A DNA stretch of 20,648 nt from a virus. The notes beneath the pieces were generated by a model. The model was not told the origin of the DNA and did not search any database. It saw nothing but the letters and a program-made list of their open reading frames with translations. The first letter of the stretch is position 1. Every line of letters starts with the position of its first letter. Location of the stretch: IMG/VR virus record IMGVR_UViG_3300007344_000338, positions 1 through 20,648 of that record, one strand, 5' to 3'. The position numbers and the translations under genes are program-made. Positions 8,506-13,948 of this stretch are shown here, one piece after another.

Positions 8506-9725
8506 CAACATCACTGACAGACGAACAACTACAAGAAGCTGTAGATTTATTGGCGCGGCATTCTAGCGTCAGCGAGGCTTCGCGGCACACAAAATGGCCG
8601 TGCAAACAGCCTGCCTTTTCACATCGCCTAAAGTCTGCACGTGACGCGGGATTTGTGCCATCTCCGGGATCAATCCCTATCGAGCCTGACGAACTGGACG
8701 TTGTAAAGCAGGAGTTGCGCGATGCGCGGCTTCTTCTTACGCAGATCAAAAGCGAGGAGATTACCCGCGCAAATGTGCGGTCATGGGTTGGTCTTGTATC
8801 GGAAAAAGAAAAAGCGCCGCCAAAATGGATAGTTAAGCCAAGCAAACGCGCCGGTCTGGGTGTGCCAACACTGTTTGCATCAGACTGGCATTGGGGCGAG
8901 GTTGTAAATCCCGATGAGATTCATGGCGTCAACAAGTTCGACCTGGAGATTGCCAAGGCGCGGTGCAGGTCGCTAATCAATACGGCTGTTGGCCTGCTGA
9001 CTAGCGAATTTAAAGACCCCGATTACCCCGGCATTGTCTTTGCTCTGGGCGGCGACATGATCACGGGCGACATTCACGAAGAACTATCCAAGACCAATGA
9101 CGCGCCTATAATGCCGACGGTGGTTGACTTGTTCGAGAATCTTATTTGGTGCATATCAACCCTGGCGGACAGGTTTGGGCGGGTCTATGTTCCGTGTGTT
9201 ACCGGCAACCACGGCAGGAACACAAAGAAGGTTCAAGCGAAAGAACGCAGCGCCACCAATTTTGATTGGCTGGTCTATTGCCTTCTGGAAAAGCATTTTT
9301 CAGGGGATGACCGAATTCAGTTTAATGTTGCCGAAGGTTCCGACTGCCTGTTTAAGATATACGATCACGAATATCTATTGTCACACGGCGACCAGTTCAG
9401 AGGCGGTGATGGCATGATCGGGCCGCTTGGCCCTATCACGCGCGGGCGACACAAGAAGGCATCGCGCAACGCGGCAATTGACATGCCGTTTCAGACAATG
9501 ATCGTCGGCCATTTTCATACTTTGATGCAATTGCCTAACCTGATCGTCAACGGCTCGCTCAAGGGTTATGACGAATATGCGTTTCAGGGCAATTTTTCGT
9601 ATGAAGTCCCGGCGCAGGCACTGTGGATCACTCACTCTGATCGCGGCATAACGCACCAGATGCCTATTTACCTCGAAGACAAAAAGAAAGGGGCGTCTAA
9701 GTCATGGGTGAGTTGGACAAAATAA
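8502..9725 (+). CDS. Calcineurin-like metallophosphoesterase with N-terminal HTH-like segment
   Basis: A 407-residue protein. The two-metal phosphoesterase motifs appear in order: SDWHWGE (D128, H130), GGDMITGD (D185), TGNHGR (N236, H237), LSHGD (H295) and VGHFHT (H337, H339). These residues bind the two metal ions and hydrolyse phosphoester bonds in this superfamily. The first about 60 residues (EAVDLLARHSSVSEASRHT) look like a helix-turn-helix of the kind that recognises DNA or pairs in replication and recombination proteins, followed by a helical linker. The substrate is unknown; nucleic acid is plausible given the HTH. The gene starts on the stop of the membrane protein (ATGA) and overlaps the endolysin by 22 bases. 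Confidence 0.85.
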   Translation: MTTSLTDEQLQEAVDLLARHSSVSEASRHTKWPCKQPAFSHRLKSARDAGFVPSPGSIPIEPDELDVVKQELRDARLLLTQIKSEEITRANVRSWVGLVSEKEKAPPKWIVKPSKRAGLGVPTLFASDWHWGEVVNPDEIHGVNKFDLEIAKARCRSLINTAVGLLTSEFKDPDYPGIVFALGGDMITGDIHEELSKTNDAPIMPTVVDLFENLIWCISTLADRFGRVYVPCVTGNHGRNTKKVQAKERSATNFDWLVYCLLEKHFSGDDRIQFNVAEGSDCLFKIYDHEYLLSHGDQFRGGDGMIGPLGPITRGRHKKASRNAAIDMPFQTMIVGHFHTLMQLPNLIVNGSLKGYDEYAFQGNFSYEVPAQALWITHSDRGITHQMPIYLEDKKKGASKSWVSWTK

Positions 9726-10117
9726 GGACTTCTGACGGCGGTTTTGTTGCGTGGCGTTGGGTGTCGTTCACGCCAAAAGAGATGCTTTGCCGTTGTGGTG
9801 AATGTGATTCCTTCGTTGACGTTCAATTTATGGATTCCCTGCAATGGCTGCGCGATGCCTACGGCAAGCCTATGCCAGTGACCAGCGGCCATCGTTGCGA
9901 GGCGCACAACAGGGCGGTCGGCGGCAGTGGAACCAGCGGCCATTTAACGGGCCGTGCAGCCGATATACAGGTAAAGTGGGGCGATGCCCTAGACCTTTTG
10001 ATCTTGGCCCATAAACGGGGCTTCACGCGCTTTGGCGTCAACCAAAAGGGGCGTTATGAAGGGCGGTTTATCCATCTGGGGATGGATAGGACAGAACCAA
10101 CAATTTGGAGCTATTAA
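9704..10117 (+). CDS. Endolysin, M15-type zinc D-Ala-D-Ala peptidase
   Basis: A 137-residue enzyme likely to cut the peptide cross-links of peptidoglycan for host lysis. The M15 signature is clear: VTSGHRCEAHN, then GGSGTSGHLTGRAADI with zinc ligands H80 and D87, and a third ligand H124 in FIHLGMD. The N-terminal FTPKEMLCRCGECD is the usual opening of the short M15 family in phages, with Cys residues near the start. There is no signal peptide, so a holin is needed to release it. AAAGGGG lies about 10 bases upstream of ATG 9704, inside the phosphoesterase gene. The next gene begins on its stop codon (TAATG). Confidence 0.9.
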   Translation: MGELDKIRTSDGGFVAWRWVSFTPKEMLCRCGECDSFVDVQFMDSLQWLRDAYGKPMPVTSGHRCEAHNRAVGGSGTSGHLTGRAADIQVKWGDALDLLILAHKRGFTRFGVNQKGRYEGRFIHLGMDRTEPTIWSY

Positions 10118-10272
10118 TGGGCGAATTAATCTATCTGGATGAGTACAGGAAAGAAAAGAGGCAGGCGACGAAAGAAGAACTCGACGGAATCATTGAATCC
10201 ATCTGGGCGGCGTTGTATTTCCGCTTTGACGCTACAATCGCCCCTGTTTCGCCAGAGGAAGATACCGAATAA
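10117..10272 (+). CDS. Small hypothetical protein after the endolysin
   Basis: A 51-residue protein, starting at ATG 10117 on the endolysin stop codon (TAATG), with GGAG at 10107-10110 six bases upstream. The product is acidic and charged: MGELIYLDEYRKEKRQ, a helix around EELDGIIESIWAALYFRFDA, and an acidic end. No membrane segment and no known domain are visible. It shares coupling and ribosome-site quality with its neighbours, which supports it being real. It may be a regulator or partner of lysis, but that is only suggested by position. Confidence 0.6.
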   Translation: MGELIYLDEYRKEKRQATKEELDGIIESIWAALYFRFDATIAPVSPEEDTE

Positions 10273-10304
10273 AAAGCGGGTTTACACAAGAAAGGGTAAG
10301 AAAG

Positions 10305-10466
10305 ATGAACACCTTGATTGATCGACTTAAAGAACCATCGACCTGGGCTGGGCTTGCTGGCTTGGGACTGTTGTTCGGCATGAGTCAGGATGAGTTTGAT
10401 ATTTACGTTGGCGCTATTACCGGCGCACTGGCGTTTGTGGCAATCATCCTGAAAGAGTCCAAGTGA
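10305..10466 (+). CDS. Two-helix holin candidate
   Basis: A 53-residue protein with AAAGGG about 10 bases before ATG 10305. The form is typical of a common class of small phage holins: a charged start (MNTLIDRLKEPSTWAG), a first hydrophobic helix (residues about 14-26, AGLAGLGLLFGM), a turn with acidic residues (SQDEFD), a second helix (residues about 34-50, VGAITGALAFVAIIL) and a charged end (KESK). Holins of this kind make pores that let the endolysin reach the wall. It lies one small gene downstream of the M15 endolysin. Among the membrane proteins of this block it is the best holin candidate. Confidence 0.7.
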   Translation: MNTLIDRLKEPSTWAGLAGLGLLFGMSQDEFDIYVGAITGALAFVAIILKESK

Positions 10467-10690
10467 TATGTCGAGTTGGAGCAATTGGCCTCGCTGGTCT
10501 GCTTGGCCTAAGTGGATGCGCTGGCCTCGGTGGCCTAGAATGCAACCACGAAAGGACGATCTACGCCCTGGGGATGGTGGCACCAAGCCAAGCGGCAATC
10601 GTGACGAAGATAACAGAACGGAGAATTTGTGATGCGAGTTACACTGACGATCATGGGGGCGGTGGCCCTGTTTCTAACAGCACTAACTGA
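10463..10690 (+). CDS. Small lipoprotein (possible o-spanin-like), overlapping a Trp-periodic ORF
   Basis: A 75-residue frame with a GTG start at 10463 overlapping the holin stop. Its first 19 residues form a lipoprotein signal: a short positive start, a hydrophobic Gly/Leu helix, and the lipobox LSGC with C19 as lipid-attachment site. Gly occurs at every third position in residues 6-24. Small outer-membrane lipoproteins near endolysin and holin often belong to spanins, so a role in outer-membrane disruption is possible; the inner-membrane partner is not obvious. The frame runs 59 bases into the next gene, longer than other overlaps here. A second ORF in another frame (10468-10632) uses the same DNA, and I cannot say from sequence alone whether both are made. 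Confidence 0.5.
   Translation: MICRVGAIGLAGLLGLSGCAGLGGLECNHERTIYALGMVAPSQAAIVTKITERRICDASYTDDHGGGGPVSNSTN
10468..10632 (+). CDS. Trp/Pro/Arg-periodic small ORF, alternative frame of the lipoprotein
   Basis: A 54-residue ORF with ATG 10468, one base after the holin stop, ending TGA 10630-10632 on which the next gene's ATG lies (TGATG). Its first 24 residues carry Trp at positions 4, 7, 10, 13, 16, 19 and 22, joined by Pro-Arg, Pro-Lys or Ser-Ala pairs (for example WPRW, WPKW, WMRWPRWP). The remainder is hydrophilic and charged. Junctions on both sides match the tight coupling of this operon better than the lipoprotein frame does. The composition recalls Trp/Arg-rich membrane-active peptides, but the Trp spacing could also be a by-product of the Gly-every-third pattern in the other frame. 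Confidence 0.4.
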   Translation: MSSWSNWPRWSAWPKWMRWPRWPRMQPRKDDLRPGDGGTKPSGNRDEDNRTENL

Positions 10691-11138
10691 CGAAGCCTTT
10701 GCGGGCGACAAAAACTCAATCTATTTCGAGCAACAGTCTGGCTTGGCCCGTGTGGGTTTCAGTGGCAAGGCGTGTGGCAGCTTTCCAATGCCCAGCGTTT
10801 CGCTAGATGGTGAACGGTCGTGTGCGCGGGTGCCGCTTACATATATGCACAAAAAGACTGACGCTAACGGCAACAAGACGAAGGAAGTTTTGAAGCTGGA
10901 AGATTACCACGACGAAACCTGCACTCGTGGCGTTGATGCCGCTGGCAACCCGACTGAAACCTGTTCAATCAAGGTGGTGTCTGGTCGTTCTGTTGACGGC
11001 AACTTTGGCCGTCGCCAGACATTCAGCATTCTTGGTGCGTTTGGTGAAGGTGACAGTTCTTCCGGCACTGACCGCACCTTCGCTACTGGTCTGGCTGGCG
11101 CCAGGCGCTCAACACAGCCTGCTAATTCTTCGGACTAG
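10632..11138 (+). CDS. Secreted periplasmic protein of unknown function
   Basis: A 168-residue protein. The start is ATG 10632 with GGAG at 10620-10623, 8 bases upstream; a GTG at 10629 is less likely. Residues 1-24 form a Sec signal peptide (MRVTLTIMGAVALFLTAL) with a cleavage motif AFA before G25. The mature part is polar, with four Cys in two pairs (KACGSF and ERSCAR; DETCTR and TETCSI) that could form disulfides in the periplasm, and a Gly/Ser-rich end. No domain is recognised. Being the last gene of the late operon, it may act at the envelope in lysis or exclusion of other phages; that is inference. Confidence 0.6.
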   Translation: MRVTLTIMGAVALFLTALTDEAFAGDKNSIYFEQQSGLARVGFSGKACGSFPMPSVSLDGERSCARVPLTYMHKKTDANGNKTKEVLKLEDYHDETCTRGVDAAGNPTETCSIKVVSGRSVDGNFGRRQTFSILGAFGEGDSSSGTDRTFATGLAGARRSTQPANSSD

Positions 11139-11191
11139 CCATTAACGGCTTGCAATCCTTTTTCCACATGCGCCACAGGGTCATTGGTTAT

Positions 11192-11225
11192 GGCCAGATC
11201 ACCCATAAGTCGCGTGATCTGTGCC
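11192..11225. terminator. Hairpin between convergent operons
   Basis: CAGATCAC at 11195-11202 pairs perfectly with GTGATCTG at 11214-11221 around an 11-base loop. With one bulged T the stem gains GGC/GCC at 11192-11194 and 11223-11225. It lies in the 88-base gap between the end of the rightward lysis operon and the end of the leftward block, where a bidirectional terminator is expected. There is no clear T-run on either side, so it may work as a Rho-assisted stop or as a 3' end protector. Confidence 0.5.
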
Positions 11226-11226
11226 G

Positions 11227-11511
11227 TCACCATTTCACCTTATCGGCCCAATAGGCGGCTGACATTTTTCCTTTGGCAATATTCTTGCCGTGGCGTGCTT
11301 TAAAGCTCGCACGTTTGCGCTTCATCGCTTGGCTTTCGCCCGCCTTGGGCTTGCCAGCGGTGTTGGCTCCTTGCTGGCCAAACCGAATTAGCTTTACCTT
11401 ATCGCCTTCTTTGGCAAGCACCACATGGCTTTTTTTCTTGTGGCTGGGCGTGCGCTTGGGTTTGTTGTAGCCCTTTAGGCCATTCTTCGTTAATCGGCTG
11501 TCTTTTGCCAT
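11227..11511 (-). CDS. Conserved small basic phage protein
   Basis: A 94-residue very basic protein (many Lys, few acidic residues). The start (MAKDSRLTKNGLKGYNKPKR) and end (KARHGKNIAKGKMSAAYWAD) match a pattern I recognise from many unrelated phage genomes, in a family annotated only as unknown function. The middle carries KSHVVLAKEGDKVKLIRFGQQG. The strong positive charge suggests binding to nucleic acid. AGGTG lies a few bases before the ATG. It is the last gene of the leftward block, ending next to the hairpin at 11192-11225. No catalytic function can be proposed. Confidence 0.65.
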   Translation of the reverse strand: MAKDSRLTKNGLKGYNKPKRTPSHKKKSHVVLAKEGDKVKLIRFGQQGANTAGKPKAGESQAMKRKRASFKARHGKNIAKGKMSAAYWADKVKW

Positions 11512-11549
11512 ACCTAGTCACCTAGAACGGTATTCATTAGATGCGTTGG

Positions 11550-11777
11550 TCATTGTACTTCCCTCATCAATGGCTCGCAATCATTTACCCATATATCCCA
11601 CGCTTCTACGGGGTCGTGGGTAATGTCCAAGTGAGACATCATCTTAATGATGCTTTCTTTATCGGGCGGAGTCTGTTGATTCCGCCCTTTCTGTACCTGT
11701 TTCAGCAGGACGGCTAATTTACTGTCGCCAAAGTCACTGAATGGGCGGCGTCTGTTTTTGTCTTTGTGTAGTGGCAT
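11550..11777 (-). CDS. Small hypothetical protein
   Basis: A 75-residue protein on the leftward strand with AGGA about 7 bases before its ATG. The N-terminus is basic (MPLHKDKNRRRPFSDFGDSK). The rest is helical and more acidic (SIIKMMSHLDITHDPVEAWD). No known domain. A tiny 11-codon frame (11518-11553) begins on its stop codon and ends just before the ribosome site of the next gene, so translation may be carried from this gene to the downstream one. It sits between the RHH-like protein and the basic protein, in a block likely made early in infection. Confidence 0.5.
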   Translation of the reverse strand: MPLHKDKNRRRPFSDFGDSKLAVLLKQVQKGRNQQTPPDKESIIKMMSHLDITHDPVEAWDIWVNDCEPLMREVQ

Positions 11778-11809
11778 TACCTATCCTTCTGTTCAATTCT
11801 TCTGGTACT

Positions 11810-12004
11810 TCATGTCCATTGTTTTTTGTCTATGTTGTCAGTAATGACCTGGCGCACTGCGCTGGGCGTTGTCAGGGCTGGATAATGTTCGCACAAGGCG
11901 TCGATCAGGTCAGCCGTCAAATATACTGAAACCTTCTTCCCCGCCTGTTTCCCCTTTGGCTTGCGGCCCGCGCCTTGGCGATAGCCGCCACGGTTTTCAG
12001 TCAT
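11810..12004 (-). CDS. RHH-like DNA-binding protein (intact copy)
   Basis: A 64-residue protein with a basic Gly-rich start (GGYRQGAGRKPKGKQAGKK), much like an AT-hook, followed by a strand-helix-helix pattern (VSVYLTADLIDALCEHY, then SAVRQVITDNI) typical of ribbon-helix-helix proteins. Such proteins bind DNA as dimers and often repress their own operon. AAAGG lies about 8 bases before ATG 12004; the gene starts 8 bases inside the end of the upstream methyltransferase gene. A second, broken copy is found at 12982-13116, in the same position relative to the second methyltransferase, because the region is tandemly duplicated. Confidence 0.6.
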   Translation of the reverse strand: MTENRGGYRQGAGRKPKGKQAGKKVSVYLTADLIDALCEHYPALTTPSAVRQVITDNIDKKQWT

Positions 12005-12926
12005 TGTATTGCCTTTCTGCTTCTAATATAGCGTTGCCGATCATCTCCGGTATCTGCGGGACAACGGCATTGCCTAGCGCCTTGAGACGTTTTGCGCGGT
12101 TTTTTGTGATCGTGGTAGTGCGGGCTATTCCGTATTCCCAAGTTCCGTCCAGCCAGGCGGAAACCCCATGAGGGGTTCGACCCATTCCGGGTTCAGGTTT
12201 CCTGATCCTTCCAGCGCCTGCATTTTGTGGTCCAGCCGGTCGTTCGTTCTGTCCCTTCCGTTCTTGCGTGTCAGGGCTGCTTCGCTCGACCCCTTGTACA
12301 TGGTCGCCGTTGGTGTCGGATACATCTTCGGCCATGTTTTCGGGTTGTTCACTTGGGCCGGTAGAGAAGAAGCGACATTCTCCGACCTGTCCCCCATCCT
12401 CTTTGTAAATGTCGAGTTGCTCTCGCCCCGCCCCGTGTCGCTGGCTTTGGGCGTGAGCCACAATCCAGAGCCTGTCGCGTCGGTGCGAGGCACCGAGGGC
12501 GCAAGCTGGAATAAGGAACGTCCTGCAGGCGTAGTCTTCACTTTCCAAGTCAGAAAGCACAGCGTCGAGGCCCATGCTGATGTGCCCAGCAACATTTTCG
12601 CCAATGACCCAAGCGGGCCGGTGTTCTTTGATGCAAGCAAACATCGATGGCCAGAGGTGGCGGTCATCGTCCGCGCCTTTTCGCTGCCCGGCTGTAGAGA
12701 AAGGCTGGCAGGGGTATCCCCCTGAAATAACGTCAACTGGTCCGTCATGAGTTAAGTTCCTTACATCTTCATAAATGGGTACATCGGGCCAATGCTTCCG
12801 CAGCACTTGCTGGCAGAACGGCTCTATCTCGCAGAAGCCTACAGTCTCGAACCCGCCCGTTCGTTCAAGGCCCAGTGAGAACCCGCCGATGCCGCTGAAA
12901 AGATCAAGAACCTTTAGTTTTTTCAT
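11997..12926 (-). CDS. DNA (cytosine-5)-methyltransferase, copy 1
   Basis: A 309-residue enzyme that would transfer a methyl group from S-adenosylmethionine to cytosine C5 at a specific site. Motifs in order: I, DLFSGIGGFSLGL (8-20); IV, GGYPCQPFSTAGQRKG with catalytic C73; VI, GENV (109-112); VIII, HRRDRLW (148-154); X, LGNAVVPQ (about 284-291). The region between VIII and X, where the target-recognition domain lies, is polar and low in complexity here. A second ORF (12125-12748) occupies most of the gene in the +1 frame. It is 30 residues longer than copy 2. It likely protects phage DNA from host restriction or alters host expression; that role is inferred. The start ATG 12926 overlaps the stop of a truncated upstream gene (TAATG). 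Confidence 0.9.
   Translation of the reverse strand: MKKLKVLDLFSGIGGFSLGLERTGGFETVGFCEIEPFCQQVLRKHWPDVPIYEDVRNLTHDGPVDVISGGYPCQPFSTAGQRKGADDDRHLWPSMFACIKEHRPAWVIGENVAGHISMGLDAVLSDLESEDYACRTFLIPACALGASHRRDRLWIVAHAQSQRHGAGREQLDIYKEDGGQVGECRFFSTGPSEQPENMAEDVSDTNGDHVQGVERSSPDTQERKGQNERPAGPQNAGAGRIRKPEPGMGRTPHGVSAWLDGTWEYGIARTTTITKNRAKRLKALGNAVVPQIPEMIGNAILEAERQYND
12125..12748 (-). CDS. Overprinted ORF in the +1 frame of methyltransferase copy 1
   Basis: A 207-residue ORF wholly inside the methyltransferase gene. A Shine-Dalgarno AAGGAA lies 8 bases before ATG 12748. It opens with MTDQLTLF, continues with GSEKAR.MTATSG, MLLGTSAWAS and LTWKVK.TPAG, then has LTPKASD and PTPTA motifs, and ends in LNPEWVEPLMGFPPGWTEL. 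The same order of motifs is found in the matching ORF of copy 2. From memory this pattern is a family met in phage genomes alongside cytosine methyltransferases; the end resembles the motif IX region of some single-frame C5 enzymes (LSP.FVEWMMG.P.GW). It may be a partner or target-recognition subunit. Expression is not proven. Confidence 0.7.
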   Translation of the reverse strand: MTDQLTLFQGDTPASLSLQPGSEKARTMTATSGHRCLLASKNTGPLGSLAKMLLGTSAWASTLCFLTWKVKTTPAGRSLFQLAPSVPRTDATGSGLWLTPKASDTGRGESNSTFTKRMGDRSENVASSLPAQVNNPKTWPKMYPTPTATMYKGSSEAALTRKNGRDRTNDRLDHKMQALEGSGNLNPEWVEPLMGFPPGWTELGNTE

Positions 12927-13029
12927 TACCCTAACCCCAGCGCAGCCGCAACCTTGTCTTCGTTCATAACGTCATTGCGGCTCATGTAGACGGCGGGTCC
13001 GTCAAGTTCGACCTTGAAGCCTTCACCGT
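12926..13029 (-). pseudogene. 3' remnant of the 13948-14190 gene
   Basis: On the leftward strand this stretch encodes the last about 35 residues of the small gene found whole at 13948-14190 (FKVELDGPAVYMSRNDV, then MNEDKVA and ALGLG). Its upstream part has been replaced at the CCGT junction by the start of the RHH-like gene in a different frame, and no start codon with a ribosome site remains. Its TAA still overlaps the ATG of methyltransferase copy 1, so the coupling point survives though the gene does not. Confidence 0.75.
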
Positions 13030-13116
13030 CAAATATACTGAAACCTTCTTGCCCGCCTGTTTCCCCTTTGGCTTGCGGCCCGCGCCTTGGCGATAGCCGC
13101 CGCGTTTTTCAGTCAT
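12982..13116 (-). pseudogene. Truncated second copy of the RHH-like gene with a chimeric tail
   Basis: A 44-residue frame from ATG 13116. The first 30 residues match the intact RHH-like protein (MTEKRGGYRQGAGRKPK, then KKVSVYLT), keeping the basic AT-hook-like part and the first beta strand. The remaining 14 residues (VKASRSNLTDPPST) come from an out-of-frame reading of the adjoining gene remnant. The helices needed for a full fold are lost. The ATG and its position 8 bases inside the end of methyltransferase copy 2 are unchanged, so a short basic peptide might still be made. Confidence 0.75.
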
Positions 13117-13948
13117 TGTATTGCCTTTCTGCTTCTAGTATCGCATGGCCTATCATTTTGGGTATTTGTGGCACTACAGCATTTCCGAGCGCCTTCAATC
13201 TATTTTTGTCCAGTTTACGGGAAACCCCATCATTTCTTCCACGAACAGCGGGGACAGTGGGCCATCCCAATGCATTGACAAGTTGATCTGCTTCCCCTTC
13301 TCCAGTCGCCTTCTGATTGCTGGGTTCTTCGGCCCACCCCTGTCCCGATTGTCGGATGCTGTTGGTGTCGGCATGAACGCGCTTGCTATTGAGCGCATTA
13401 TCCTTCCCCCCTTGTCCAGATTGGCTAGGCTTTTCCAATTGACGTTGTAATCGTGATGCTCCGATGCCGCTGGTGTGGGCAACAATCCAGAGCCTGTCGC
13501 GTCGGTGCGAGGCACCGAGGGCGCAAGCTGGAATAATGAATGCCCGGCAGGCGTAGCCTTCACTTTCCAGGTCAGATAGCACATCGTCGAGGCCCATGCT
13601 GATGTGCCCAGCAACATTCTCTCCAATGACCCAAGATGGCTTGTGTTTTTTGATGCAATCAAACATCGCTGGCCAGAGGTGGCGGTCATCTGCCGCGCCT
13701 TTTCGCTGCCCGGCTGTAGAAAACGGCTGGCAAGGGTATCCTCCGGTAATAACGTCAACTGGTCCTTCATGGTGTAACTCCCTAACATCTTCGTAAATGG
13801 GTACATCAGGCCAATGCTTACGCAACACCTGTTGACAGAACGGCTCTATCTCGCAAAAGCCGACAGTCTCAAAGCCGCCTGTGCGCTCTAGTCCCAGCGA
13901 AAAGCCGCCGATGCCAGAGAACAGGTCAAGCACTTTCAGTTTTTCCAT
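13109..13948 (-). CDS. DNA (cytosine-5)-methyltransferase, copy 2
   Basis: A 279-residue C5-cytosine methyltransferase. I start it at ATG 13948, which overlaps the upstream stop (TGATG); a GTG one codon earlier is possible. The motifs match copy 1: DLFSGIGGFSLGL, GGYPCQPFSTAGQRKG with catalytic C73, GENV, HRRDRLW and LGNAVVPQ. The first about 155 residues and last about 30 are close to copy 1; the segment between motifs VIII and X is different and about 30 residues shorter, so its target sequence may differ. A +1-frame ORF (13195-13770) overlaps it as in copy 1. The two enzymes together could modify two different sites on phage DNA. Confidence 0.9.
   Translation of the reverse strand: MEKLKVLDLFSGIGGFSLGLERTGGFETVGFCEIEPFCQQVLRKHWPDVPIYEDVRELHHEGPVDVITGGYPCQPFSTAGQRKGAADDRHLWPAMFDCIKKHKPSWVIGENVAGHISMGLDDVLSDLESEGYACRAFIIPACALGASHRRDRLWIVAHTSGIGASRLQRQLEKPSQSGQGGKDNALNSKRVHADTNSIRQSGQGWAEEPSNQKATGEGEADQLVNALGWPTVPAVRGRNDGVSRKLDKNRLKALGNAVVPQIPKMIGHAILEAERQYND
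13195..13770 (-). CDS. Overprinted ORF in the +1 frame of methyltransferase copy 2
   Basis: A 191-residue ORF from ATG 13770, preceded 8 bases upstream by AGGGAG; an earlier in-frame start exists but lacks this site. It starts MKDQLTLL, keeps GSEKARQMTATSG, MLLGTSAWAS and LTWKVKATPAG, has LLPTPAASE and MPTPTASD, and ends PLSPLFVEEMMGFPVNWTKI. The start lies at the same place relative to the methyltransferase start (178 bases) as in copy 1, and the motifs agree though the spacers differ. Retention of start, ribosome site, open frame and motifs in both copies argues that this protein is made. Confidence 0.7.
   Translation of the reverse strand: MKDQLTLLPEDTLASRFLQPGSEKARQMTATSGQRCLIASKNTSHLGSLERMLLGTSAWASTMCYLTWKVKATPAGHSLFQLAPSVPRTDATGSGLLPTPAASEHHDYNVNWKSLANLDKGGRIMRSIASAFMPTPTASDNRDRGGPKNPAIRRRLEKGKQINLSMHWDGPLSPLFVEEMMGFPVNWTKID

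Larger units (their letters stand above)
11914..13029. repeat. Tandem duplication, copy 1 of the RHH-methyltransferase cassette
   Basis: This unit and the next (13026-14051) are direct repeats. Each holds, in leftward order, the end of the small gene of the 13948-14190 type, the methyltransferase with its overprinted ORF, and the start of the RHH-like gene. The periods are 1112 and 1022 bases; the difference is mainly from indels in the variable region of the methyltransferases. The border shows the four bases CCGT at 11914-11917, 13026-13029 and 14048-14051, a possible microhomology for the original duplication. Confidence 0.85.

Noticed and set aside
12168-12725. 185-residue rightward ORF over methyltransferase copy 1
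   Set aside because: It runs antisense to two leftward frames, is not preserved as a similar product in copy 2, and lacks motifs.
12125-12748. Programmed frameshift joining methyltransferase and +1-frame ORF into one protein
   Set aside because: The second frame has its own start and ribosome site in both copies, and the methyltransferase frame is open through motif X, so two separate proteins explain the data better; no slippery sequence was identified.
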